33,715 nt of DNA from Rhodococcus sp. EPR-157 (GTDB lineage Bacteria > Actinomycetota > Actinomycetes > Mycobacteriales > Mycobacteriaceae), in the NCBI RefSeq assembly GCF_001647195.1, contig NZ_LVCV01000184.1:1-33715 (forward strand). Direction: 5' to 3'. Positions 22,360-29,882 of this stretch are shown here, in pieces. The number at the start of each line of letters is the position of its first letter. The stretch's first letter is position 1. Made by a program: the position numbers and the translations under genes. The notes under the pieces are model-generated. The model was not told the DNA's origin, did not search any database, and was given only the letters and a program-made list of their open reading frames with translations.

Positions 22360-24189
22360 TCAGATCTCGATGGTTCCGACGCGGAGCAGCGCGAGGGTAT
22401 CGACGGCCGAGACCGGCCGGGACATGAGATAGCCCTGGGCGCGGGTGCATCCGCGGTCGATCAGGGTGTTTGCGACGTCCAGGGTCTCCACACCTTCTGC
22501 GATCACGTCGAGTCCGAAGGATGCTGCCAGTCCGATAACGGAGTCGACGATGGCAAGATCGCCGCCGCCGGCGGACCCCAGATCGGTCACGAACGCTCGA
22601 TCGATCTTCAATGCATCGACCGGGAGTGCTTTCAGATGTGAGAGTGAGCTGAACCCGGTCCCGAAGTCGTCGATCGCGATGCGCACGCCGAGTCTCCGGA
22701 GTCCGGCGAGGGTCCGCCGGGTGTAATCGATATCGCGTACCACGGCGACCTCGGTGATCTCGAGCCACAGTGAAGAACCCTCGATCGAGTGACGGCGCAA
22801 CATCGTCTCGACCTCGTCGACGAAACCGGCTCCGACCAGTTGAGAGGGGGAGACATTGACTCGCATGGAAATGTCCAGACCAGGTAGTGAGGTGGCCCAT
22901 TCACCGAGCGTCCGAAGCGACCGCTCCAACACCCAGCTGCCCAGCTCGCTCGCCAGATTGGTCGCCTCGGCAACCGGAATGAAGGCAGCCGGTGGAAGCA
23001 GACCGCGGTGGGGGTGCTGCCACCGCACCAGGGCTTCGACGGCTGTGATGCGTTTGGTGATCAAATCGATCTCAGGCTGGAAGTACAAGACGAGGGAGTC
23101 GTTTCCGATGGCGGTTCGGAGATGAACTTCGATATCGCTGCGAAGTACGCTCTGCCGTTGTACCGAATCGGTGAACTGCACGACATCGTTGTCGCCGTTG
23201 ACCTTTGCCATCAGTGCAGCTTGGTCGGCCCGTTGGAGCGCGTCGTCCGCAGAGACACGCCCGGGGTGGGCGATCGAGATCCCGACGGTGGCTCGCCGTG
23301 ACCTGTCGAGTCCGGGCGCGTCGAGCAGGGCGATCGAGTCGAGTGCTGTCCGTGCGGTGAGATGCGCATGGTGTGCGTTGCTCGGGCCGTGAAGAACCAG
23401 CACGAACTCGTCGCCGCCGAGCCGCGCGATCAATGTGGTCGACCCCACGTCTCGGGTCAGCACGCGTGCGGCAGCGGCGATGTATTCGTCACCTGCCAGG
23501 TGGCCGAGGAAGTCGTTCATCGCCTCGAGTCGTCCGAGGTCGAGAAACAGGATCGCGACCGGTCCGGATGTGTGATCGACGAGTCTGACACGCAGATAGT
23601 CGAGCAACGCTCGACGGTTGAGCAGTCCGGTCTGCTCGTCGTGTGTGGCGGAGTACCGAAATCGATCCTCGGCCGCTACCCGCGTGTGTACCTGGGTCGT
23701 CAATGCGGCGATTGCGCGCAAGGCGTTGAATTCGTCTTCGGACCAGTCGCGGCCGGCGAGTTTGCCGAAGCCCAGTACTCCGACGGTGATGGTGTTCGCG
23801 ATCAACGGGACAGCGATCAGCGACTGCGGCACGAAACCTGACGCCGACTCCACTCGGGCGCGATAGTCGGCGACACCGCCGTCGACGCGCACCGTCAGGA
23901 TGCTGTCGAGTGATTCGGCCGCGGCGAATATCGGGTCGGCACCGTCGAACGGGACGGTGTGCAGTGGGTCGGGGTCTGCCACGTTCGAGCGCGGCGGCCA
24001 CTCCGCGATCAGCACCGTCGTTCGATTCTCGAAGTCGTTGTGGCGCAGAAACGCGATGTCGAGTTCGAAGCTGTTGACGAGATCGCGGAGAACAGCGACG
24101 TACACCGCAGCGGCGTTCGAAGCATCGGCACTCATGAGGAGAGTGGCCGCGTTCGTGACGACAGTGTCCAACCTTCGGCGTTGGTTCAG
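22360..24189 (-). CDS. GAF-GGDEF-EAL cyclic-di-GMP protein, divergent cyclase motif
   Basis: Two starts are possible. The first TTG is at 24171 (603 residues), but a CTG at 24189 has AGGAGA 5 bases upstream and matches the paralog's N-terminus, so I used it (609 residues). From the TTG numbering: GAF-like domain 1-170, GGDEF at 252-256, EAL at 379-381. The EAL phosphodiesterase residues are all there: EALVRW, RVNVS, LEITE, IDDFGTG, LKIDR, IAEGVE and QGY. The GGDEF keeps its signature and NDxxGHxxGD, but the usual DLDxxK reads DLGRLE, losing the second Asp and the Lys, and there is no RxxD inhibitory site. So phosphodiesterase activity is likely and cyclase activity doubtful. It resembles M. 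tuberculosis Rv1354c and follows its own paralog by 42 bases. Confidence 0.92.
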   Translation of the reverse strand: MNQRRRLDTVVTNAATLLMSADASNAAAVYVAVLRDLVNSFELDIAFLRHNDFENRTTVLIAEWPPRSNVADPDPLHTVPFDGADPIFAAAESLDSILTVRVDGGVADYRARVESASGFVPQSLIAVPLIANTITVGVLGFGKLAGRDWSEDEFNALRAIAALTTQVHTRVAAEDRFRYSATHDEQTGLLNRRALLDYLRVRLVDHTSGPVAILFLDLGRLEAMNDFLGHLAGDEYIAAAARVLTRDVGSTTLIARLGGDEFVLVLHGPSNAHHAHLTARTALDSIALLDAPGLDRSRRATVGISIAHPGRVSADDALQRADQAALMAKVNGDNDVVQFTDSVQRQSVLRSDIEVHLRTAIGNDSLVLYFQPEIDLITKRITAVEALVRWQHPHRGLLPPAAFIPVAEATNLASELGSWVLERSLRTLGEWATSLPGLDISMRVNVSPSQLVGAGFVDEVETMLRRHSIEGSSLWLEITEVAVVRDIDYTRRTLAGLRRLGVRIAIDDFGTGFSSLSHLKALPVDALKIDRAFVTDLGSAGGGDLAIVDSVIGLAASFGLDVIAEGVETLDVANTLIDRGCTRAQGYLMSRPVSAVDTLALLRVGTIEI

Positions 24190-24194
24190 CGTGG

Positions 24195-24200
24195 TCTCCT
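24195..24200 (-). promoter_or_regulatory. Shine-Dalgarno pointing to a CTG start
   Basis: AGGAGA on the minus strand, 5 bases before CTG at 24189. The annotated-type TTG start at 24171 is 23 bases away, too far for this site, and has only GAAGG directly against it. The N-terminal alignment with the paralog also starts here. Confidence 0.5.
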
Positions 24201-24231
24201 GCCTGAAGGTCGCGCGAGTCGAATCGAGACT

Positions 24232-26097
24232 CTACTCGGCCGACGCCGACGGCAGTGTTCGTCCGGCAAGCATTGTCTGCATCGAATCCGCTGGGACGGG
24301 CTTGGAGAACAGATAGCCTTGAGCCCGTGTGCAGCCGACGGCCAACAATGAGGTCTGAGCTGCTTCGGTCTCGAGTCCCTCGGCGATCAGGTCGAGTCCG
24401 AACGCGTCCGCAAGACTTGCGATCGCGCGAACGATGGCTTGGTCGCCGGGGTTCGAGTCGAGGTGTTGGACGAATTCGCGATCGATCTTCAGCGCATCGA
24501 CCGGAAGCATCTTCAGGTGCGCCAATGAGCTGAATCCAGTACCGAAGTCGTCGATCGCGATACGTACCCCCAATTCTCGGAGCATGCTCAGAACCTTTGC
24601 TGCCTGGCCGGTGTCTTGAACGACGGCGTTCTCGGTTATCTCCAAGCACAGGTTGCCGTGTGGGACCAGCCCGCTGGCGAGTTCCTGGCTGACGATGTCG
24701 ACGAACTCGGTTGCCAGGAGCTGCGCCGGGGAAACGTTGACACGCAACATGATATCGAGCTCGGGGAGGTGGTGGACCCACTCGCGGTAGCAGCGGATGG
24801 CGTCGTGCAGAACCCAGGCACCGAGCGCGGTTGCCAGGTCGGAGGTCTCGGCGATGTCGATGAAGTCGGCCGGTGGCAACAGGCCCCGCGTCGGGTGCTG
24901 CCATCGCACCAACGCCTCGACGGCCGTGATCGTGCCGTCCTCGAGGTTCACTTCCGGTTGAAAGTGCAGCACCAGGTCGCCGCCCTGTATGGCGGCAAGG
25001 AGATGCAGTTCGACGTCGTTGCGCAACGCGTTGTGAGCTCGAATCGCCGAATCGAACAGCGCCACATGATTTCCGCCGGTTCGTTTAGCGACGAGAGCCG
25101 CTTGGTCGGCGTTGGCAATCACCTCGTCGACGCTGTCCACTCCCGGATAGGCAGTCGTCACGCCGATGCTCGCGGTGCGAGTGATGGCATCCCCGGCGAT
25201 GCTGACGCGGGTGGTGGCGACGGCGTCGAGTATCCGCAGCGCGACGTCGTACGGCGACGTCGACTTCCCCTCGATTGCAGAAGGCTGCATGACGATCACG
25301 AATTCGTCTCCACCCCAGCGTGCGATCGTGGCGTCGTCGTCGAGCGCTTCACGCAACGTGTCGGCGAGCGCGAGGAGATACGCGTCGCCGGCGGTGTGGC
25401 CGTAGAAATCGTTGAGGGCTTTCAATCTGTCGAGATCGAGAAACAACACTGCGACCGGACTGCCCTCCGACCCCGCCCCGAGCCGACGTTCCAGGTCCTC
25501 CGTCACCCCTCGACGATTGGAAAGACCGGTCAGTGCATCGTGTTGCGCCGCCTCGAAAAGCAGTTCCTCGGCGACAATCCGGGCATGAACCTGGGTGAAC
25601 ATCGATGCGATCGCCACCAGAGCATTGGTCTCCTCCTCGGACCAGGCACGGTCACCGCCCTTGATCAATCCGACCCAACCGATGGATCGCTCGTGGACGA
25701 GCGGGACCACCGCCATGGAAGTGACGGAGTACCCGGATGCAGCCTCCACGCGTCGGCGATACGACTCCTCCGACATCGACGGGTTGAACACTCTCGGTTG
25801 AACGAGGTGCTCGCATGCCGCGAAGACAGGATCGGCATCCGCGAAGTAGATGACACCGAGCGGATCGGGGTCCGGTGCATCCGGTCGGGCCGGCCATTCG
25901 GCAACCATCGTCGTCGACCGATTCTCGTGGTCGGTATGTCGAAGATAGCCGGCATCGACCCCGAAATACTCCACCAGAGAGCGGAGTACACGGGTGTACG
26001 CGAGCAACACCGACGCTGCATCGACCCCCATGAGGTCCGATGCAACGTCGGTGACCAGACGATCGAGACTACGAGTTCGACGCATGTTTTCCCCCAT
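24232..26097 (-). CDS. GAF-GGDEF-EAL cyclic-di-GMP protein, intact motifs
   Basis: 621 residues. GAF-like domain 1-180, GGDEF at 262-266, EAL at 394-396. The cyclase motif is intact (FLDLDRLKALNDFYGHTAGD), as are the EAL residues (EALVRW, RVNVSPAQ, LEITEN, IDDFGTG, LKIDR, IAEGLE, QGY), so a bifunctional diguanylate cyclase/phosphodiesterase is likely. No RxxD inhibitory site precedes GGDEF. The ATG at 26097 has AGGGGG 8 bases upstream; a second ATG at 26085 also has GGGGGA 4 bases upstream and aligns better with the paralog. It belongs to the run starting with the acyltransferase-like gene, 53 bases past the Rv1355c-type gene. It corresponds to M. tuberculosis Rv1354c in order and neighbour. 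Confidence 0.94.
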   Translation of the reverse strand: MGENMRRTRSLDRLVTDVASDLMGVDAASVLLAYTRVLRSLVEYFGVDAGYLRHTDHENRSTTMVAEWPARPDAPDPDPLGVIYFADADPVFAACEHLVQPRVFNPSMSEESYRRRVEAASGYSVTSMAVVPLVHERSIGWVGLIKGGDRAWSEEETNALVAIASMFTQVHARIVAEELLFEAAQHDALTGLSNRRGVTEDLERRLGAGSEGSPVAVLFLDLDRLKALNDFYGHTAGDAYLLALADTLREALDDDATIARWGGDEFVIVMQPSAIEGKSTSPYDVALRILDAVATTRVSIAGDAITRTASIGVTTAYPGVDSVDEVIANADQAALVAKRTGGNHVALFDSAIRAHNALRNDVELHLLAAIQGGDLVLHFQPEVNLEDGTITAVEALVRWQHPTRGLLPPADFIDIAETSDLATALGAWVLHDAIRCYREWVHHLPELDIMLRVNVSPAQLLATEFVDIVSQELASGLVPHGNLCLEITENAVVQDTGQAAKVLSMLRELGVRIAIDDFGTGFSSLAHLKMLPVDALKIDREFVQHLDSNPGDQAIVRAIASLADAFGLDLIAEGLETEAAQTSLLAVGCTRAQGYLFSKPVPADSMQTMLAGRTLPSASAE

Positions 26098-26150
26098 CGA
26101 CTCGACCCCCTACCTGACCCGAAAATCGACTGTACCTGCTCGGAGGCCGT

Positions 26151-28259
26151 CTATACCTCTGTGCGACGTCTGCTTCGCAATGCTGCACCGTCGGTGTGCG
26201 ACAGGCGTAGTACCAATGCGATGGATTCGTCGACGTCGATTCCGACTATCCGGGCAAACTGGTGGCGAAGGTCCGCGAGTGCAGCGGCGTGGCGCGGAGA
26301 CAGCTGCTCGAACTCGGACTGGCTCGTCGCGTACAGAAACACTGGCGACGACGGATGCACTGCCAGTCCGTGCGACTCGGCGGCGAGCCAGAGGCGTTGC
26401 GTTCCGGCGCCGCCCCGCACGAAGTCGGTTGCAGCGTGGCCGTCGACGATCGTCACGGCGACAGCCGAGCTGGACACCACGCGGTCGTAGCTGTCTTCCC
26501 CCAATGCGATACCTGCGTCCCAGTCGCCGAGCAATTCCATCACATCGGACCTGCGGGAGACGTCGAGTTTCACCAGGTCCGTCGAATCCAGCGCGAGGGC
26601 ATGGACGTCGATCCCAGTGTCGGGATCAGGTTGCCCCGGCCACCTGAGCTCCGAGAACATCTCTGTATGAAGCGGTTTCGTCAAGTAGCGAATCCGATCC
26701 GATTCGGCAATTATTTCGGCGAGCTGTTGGATCGAGGACCGATCGGTGACGAGAGCTACCCGAACACCCTCGGGCAGCGCTGCAGTGGTGAGATCCGACA
26801 GCACCTCCGGGCGCATCTCGCGTGGGGATCCCACGGTGCGATTCGTCGATCTCGACAGTAGGGCGTCGTATGTCTTCGCCAGGTCCGGATCCGTGCCTGC
26901 TCCCAGTTCGACGACGATGTCCACGGTGTCGCCGTCAGGTTCGACGGTGACGTCTCCGAGAACTCCGTGATGCGCGGCTGCACTACGCGCGTTGTACAGC
27001 GCCGCGCCGAGTGCGACATGACTGCCGCGATAGGCGACGTCCAGGCCCGAGGTTCGGTCGCGATCGATCGTAAGTCGGACCGATCCAGTGGTTGTGGTGA
27101 TGGTCCACGGTTGTACGTTCCCGCCGGACGGTGCCCGGGTGGCGGCGTGCACGATCGCGGAGCGGGGACTGTCGAATTCTGGTTGCGCGTGCGAACTCCC
27201 GTTCTGCTCCGTCGGTCCGACCCCGGTGGGTGGCGGTGCCAGCATGTCGAGATGCTCGTCGATATGAATCCGCACTCGGCCGGAATCGAGACGGTGACCG
27301 AGGCCGAATCTACGTACTGCGCCCGCGACCGAGGCCCCACCGAGTCCGACCTCGCTGCCCAACTGCGGCCACGTCGTGGTCGTACGATCGACCTCGATCA
27401 TCGATGCCGCCATCCGCGCGGAGATGGCTTCGGCTTCCAGCAGAGCGAGCACGTACGGAACCTTGTCGTGCGTCGACAGATTCGCGAGAGTGCCGGACTC
27501 GACGTCTCCGAGTAGGCCGTGAAACAAAGGGCGGTCGGGTTCGAGATCGAATCTCTCGACATCGAGCAGACCCCGATCGCTGGTCTCCATGATGACCGGT
27601 ACGCCGAGTGCTCTGGCGCGTTCGCGCACCAGGATCTTCACGTCGAGCGAATCGCATTCCTCGATGAGGAGGTCGACTCCGTCGATGAAACTGTCGGCGG
27701 ATTCCGCAGTCACCCCGCGGTCGTCGATCGTGACCGGAAGGTACGGGTCGAGTTCGGCGATCCGGCGGGCGGCGACGACGGGTTTGCTCAAACCCAGGTC
27801 GAGCAGCGTAGCCGGTATGCGATTGAGGTTCGAGAGTTCGATCTCGTCGAAGTCGGCCAGACGCAGTGCGCCGCAGACACCGTCGAGCGCCAATGCGTAC
27901 GCGATCGCGTGGCCGACACTGAGACCGACGATACCGATCGTCGTCTCGGCCAACTTGTCCTGTTCTTCGGCAGTGATCTTGTTGCGGTTGCGATCGAGCC
28001 GGAGGCGCCGGAAGCTGCGTGGCCCCAGCGTCGCGACAACGGTTCGGCGCCAGGGATAGTGGATCCACCGCATCGGCTCGTCGACGAGTTCGGCCGGGGG
28101 CGGCGGCGTCAGGCGAGACAGCCCGTCCCGCTGCTCGTCGAGTCGGTCGAGGAACTCGATGACCGGGTCTTCTCGAAGCCGATCCAGTTCCGCACGGTCT
28201 GCAGGGTCGTTCTCGTCGAGCACTCTTGCCTGCCAGTCCAGCTGGTTGCGATGTGTCAC
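26151..28259 (-). CDS. E1-like adenylyltransferase / nitroreductase fusion, Rv1355c type
   Basis: 702 residues from GTG. Residues about 105-330 are a ThiF/MoeB/E1-like domain: GIVGLSVGH (109-117) as nucleotide loop, then ADFDEIELSNLNR (135-147) with the Asp, Asn and Arg of the ATP site, and IEECDS (199-204). There are no zinc CxxC pairs and no clear thioester Cys. Residues about 365-700 are a nitroreductase-type FMN domain, with RAPSGGNVQPW (375-385), a LGAALYNARSAAAHHG helix and the GAGTQRLWLAAESHGL segment. Such a fusion was named MoeY (Rv1355c) in M. tuberculosis, but a molybdopterin role is not shown. The start overlaps the upstream gene by GTGA. The two domains may activate and oxidise a carboxylated substrate, by analogy with azoline-forming enzymes; this is inference. 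Confidence 0.9.
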   Translation of the reverse strand: MTHRNQLDWQARVLDENDPADRAELDRLREDPVIEFLDRLDEQRDGLSRLTPPPPAELVDEPMRWIHYPWRRTVVATLGPRSFRRLRLDRNRNKITAEEQDKLAETTIGIVGLSVGHAIAYALALDGVCGALRLADFDEIELSNLNRIPATLLDLGLSKPVVAARRIAELDPYLPVTIDDRGVTAESADSFIDGVDLLIEECDSLDVKILVRERARALGVPVIMETSDRGLLDVERFDLEPDRPLFHGLLGDVESGTLANLSTHDKVPYVLALLEAEAISARMAASMIEVDRTTTTWPQLGSEVGLGGASVAGAVRRFGLGHRLDSGRVRIHIDEHLDMLAPPPTGVGPTEQNGSSHAQPEFDSPRSAIVHAATRAPSGGNVQPWTITTTTGSVRLTIDRDRTSGLDVAYRGSHVALGAALYNARSAAAHHGVLGDVTVEPDGDTVDIVVELGAGTDPDLAKTYDALLSRSTNRTVGSPREMRPEVLSDLTTAALPEGVRVALVTDRSSIQQLAEIIAESDRIRYLTKPLHTEMFSELRWPGQPDPDTGIDVHALALDSTDLVKLDVSRRSDVMELLGDWDAGIALGEDSYDRVVSSSAVAVTIVDGHAATDFVRGGAGTQRLWLAAESHGLAVHPSSPVFLYATSQSEFEQLSPRHAAALADLRHQFARIVGIDVDESIALVLRLSHTDGAALRSRRRTEV

Positions 28260-29011
28260 GATGCTTCGGCCTCCGTCGATGCGAGTTCTCGGCCCCGAAG
28301 CGACTCGATCGCAAAGGTGATCTGGGCGAGCTTCTCGGCTGTGGCGAACAGGGGAACCGTGTTCTGGTCCCACCAGAGAATTCGGGTTCTGTAGCGATCG
28401 TCCGGATAAGCGACGGCATCGATGTGGGTCGCCATCACGGCACCCGAGTCGAGATAGGGACCCACAGCGTGCTCTGCGCTTGTCGCGAGTGTGTGCCGGC
28501 AGCCCGATGCTGCGGCCACGAGAGACGCACCGATTGCGCCCAAGTACCCGGGTGCGCCGTGTCGAGTGCGGTCGACCGCGGACCAGACCGTCTTCATCTC
28601 GACGACACCGTTCGCGAGTCGAGCCGACACCATCCGTCGGAGCGCGGCCCTCCCGATCCACGACTTGGACCATTCGATGTCGGCGTGCGTCTGATGCGGT
28701 TTCGAGTAGGGGCCCTGTGCGCGTAGACCGCCGACCGGTTCGCCGGAGTCGTCGAGCGCGACCAGAAACATCGACGTCGTCGAGCCGTCGATTATCCGGT
28801 CGTACTCCAAGGCCTTCTCCACACCGAAGTGCGAGTAGCTTCGTAACGCCCCGTCGACGAACGCCCGCCACAGTGTCGGTCGTTGCGCAGGCGTCGTCGC
28901 GAGCACCGTGCACCGGAGCTCAGGGTCGTAGTAGCTCGCATCCGAGGTGATGTGAAGGGGGCGCCGACGAGGTTCGCCGGCTCCCCGATCGAGCCCGGTG
29001 GTCGAATTCAT
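28256..29011 (-). CDS. GNAT/FeeM-like N-acyltransferase (uncertain)
   Basis: 251 residues. A GNAT-like fold is suggested by MFLVALDDSGEPVGGLRAQGPY (about 81-102), a central strand-turn-strand, and SGCRHTLATSAEHAVGPYLDSGAVMA near 170-195, but the acetyl-CoA QxxGxG/A loop is not evident. Size and overall pattern recall autoinducer-synthase/FeeM-type N-acyltransferases, which use long-chain acyl groups, better than small acetyltransferases. The stop overlaps the Rv1355c-type gene (GTGA), so they are coupled and may act on one product. The start ATG has only a weak upstream AGAAAGA. In M. tuberculosis the gene next to Rv1355c (Rv1356c) is also of unknown function. Confidence 0.7.
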   Translation of the reverse strand: MNSTTGLDRGAGEPRRRPLHITSDASYYDPELRCTVLATTPAQRPTLWRAFVDGALRSYSHFGVEKALEYDRIIDGSTTSMFLVALDDSGEPVGGLRAQGPYSKPHQTHADIEWSKSWIGRAALRRMVSARLANGVVEMKTVWSAVDRTRHGAPGYLGAIGASLVAAASGCRHTLATSAEHAVGPYLDSGAVMATHIDAVAYPDDRYRTRILWWDQNTVPLFATAEKLAQITFAIESLRGRELASTEAEAS

Positions 29012-29028
29012 GGTTCATCTTTCTACTG

Positions 29029-29048
29029 ATGCCCTGTTTCAGGGGCAT
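29029..29048 (-). promoter_or_regulatory. Small dyad in the leader of the acyltransferase operon
   Basis: ATGCCC (29029-29034) pairs with GGGCAT (29043-29048), and TG/CA adds pairs with one bulged base. It is 18 bases before the start codon at 29011 and could be an operator or a leader hairpin. The evidence is symmetry and position only. Confidence 0.25.
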
Positions 29049-29174
29049 TGGATATGGATCAAGATCATTATCACGGCTCATAACTGGAAAGTGAGACGCA
29101 CAAAGTGGGCTGTTTCCCAGATGTATGCGCGGTTTTGGCAGAACGCGTGGTGCCATGGGAACAACGGCGGCTCC

Positions 29175-29187
29175 GGCGCGCTAACCT
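29175..29187 (+). promoter_or_regulatory. Promoter element of a leaderless dcd gene
   Basis: GGCGCGCTAACCT, identical to 4551-4563 before the MarR gene. TAACCT as -10 ends 6 bases before the GTG start, so the mRNA would begin at the start codon. No Shine-Dalgarno sequence is present. Confidence 0.5.
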
Positions 29188-29193
29188 TCCGCA

Positions 29194-29772
29194 GTGCTGC
29201 TTTCCGACCGCGATATCCGTGCAGAAGTGTCCGCCGGCAACCTGGGTATCGAGCCCTTCGACGCGTCGATGGTGCAACCGTCGAGCGTCGATGTCCGGCT
29301 CGACAAGCTCTTTCGGGTGTTCAACAACACTCGCTACACGCACATCGACCCGTCCAAGCAGCAGGACGAGCTGACGTCGCTCGTCGAGCCCGCGGAGGGC
29401 GAACCGTTCGTTCTGCACCCGGGGGAGTTCGTACTCGGATCCACGCTCGAGCTGACATCACTGCCCGACTATCTGGCCGGACGGTTGGAAGGCAAGAGTT
29501 CGCTCGGCCGCCTCGGGTTGTTGACGCACTCGACTGCAGGCTTCATCGACCCGGGATTCAGCGGTCACATCACGTTGGAACTGTCGAACGTGGCCAATCT
29601 GCCGATCACGCTGTGGCCGGGCATGAAAATCGGACAGCTGTGCTTGTTCAAGCTGTCGAGCCCGTCCGAGCATCCCTACGGCAGTGCGCAGGTGGGCTCG
29701 AAGTATCAGGGGCAGCGTGGACCCACACCGTCGAAGGCATACCTGAACTTCATCCAGTCTCCGGTGAACTGA
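29194..29772 (+). CDS. dcd: dCTP deaminase (dUMP-forming type)
   Basis: 192 residues, the size of the mycobacterial enzyme, which deaminates dCTP and hydrolyses the product to dUMP, feeding dTMP synthesis. Family motifs: [11 protein letters not shown] at the N-terminus, the active-site [32 protein letters not shown] (99-130), with Glu129 as the likely general base, and [13 protein letters not shown] near the C-terminus, which closes over the active site. It is a cytoplasmic homotrimer in the family. GTG is the start because a -10 element sits directly before it. It is divergent from the acyltransferase operon. Confidence 0.95.
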   Translation: MLLSDRDIRAEVSAGNLGIEPFDASMVQPSSVDVRLDKLFRVFNNTRYTHIDPSKQQDELTSLVEPAEGEPFVLHPGEFVLGSTLELTSLPDYLAGRLEGKSSLGRLGLLTHSTAGFIDPGFSGHITLELSNVANLPITLWPGMKIGQLCLFKLSSPSEHPYGSAQVGSKYQGQRGPTPSKAYLNFIQSPVN

Positions 29773-29804
29773 TTGATCCATCGGTCGGTTTAAGGCCCGT
29801 TACC

Positions 29805-29834
29805 GCGACAAGAATCTGGTTTCAGCGCTAAACT
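29805..29834 (+). promoter_or_regulatory. Candidate promoter of the Hsp70-like gene
   Basis: GCGACA (29805-29810) as -35 and TAAACT (29829-29834) as -10, 18 bases apart, about 48 bases before the ATG. The -10 is the better match. This is a weak, consensus-based call. Confidence 0.35.
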
Positions 29835-29882
29835 GGCAGCTTGCCGAATGTGGGTTGGGGCCTACCGGAGCGAGGTTTCTCG

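Noticed and set aside
24616-26490. 624-residue plus-strand open frame over the proximal GGDEF-EAL gene
   Set aside because: Antisense shadow; the minus-strand frame carries all expected catalytic motifs.
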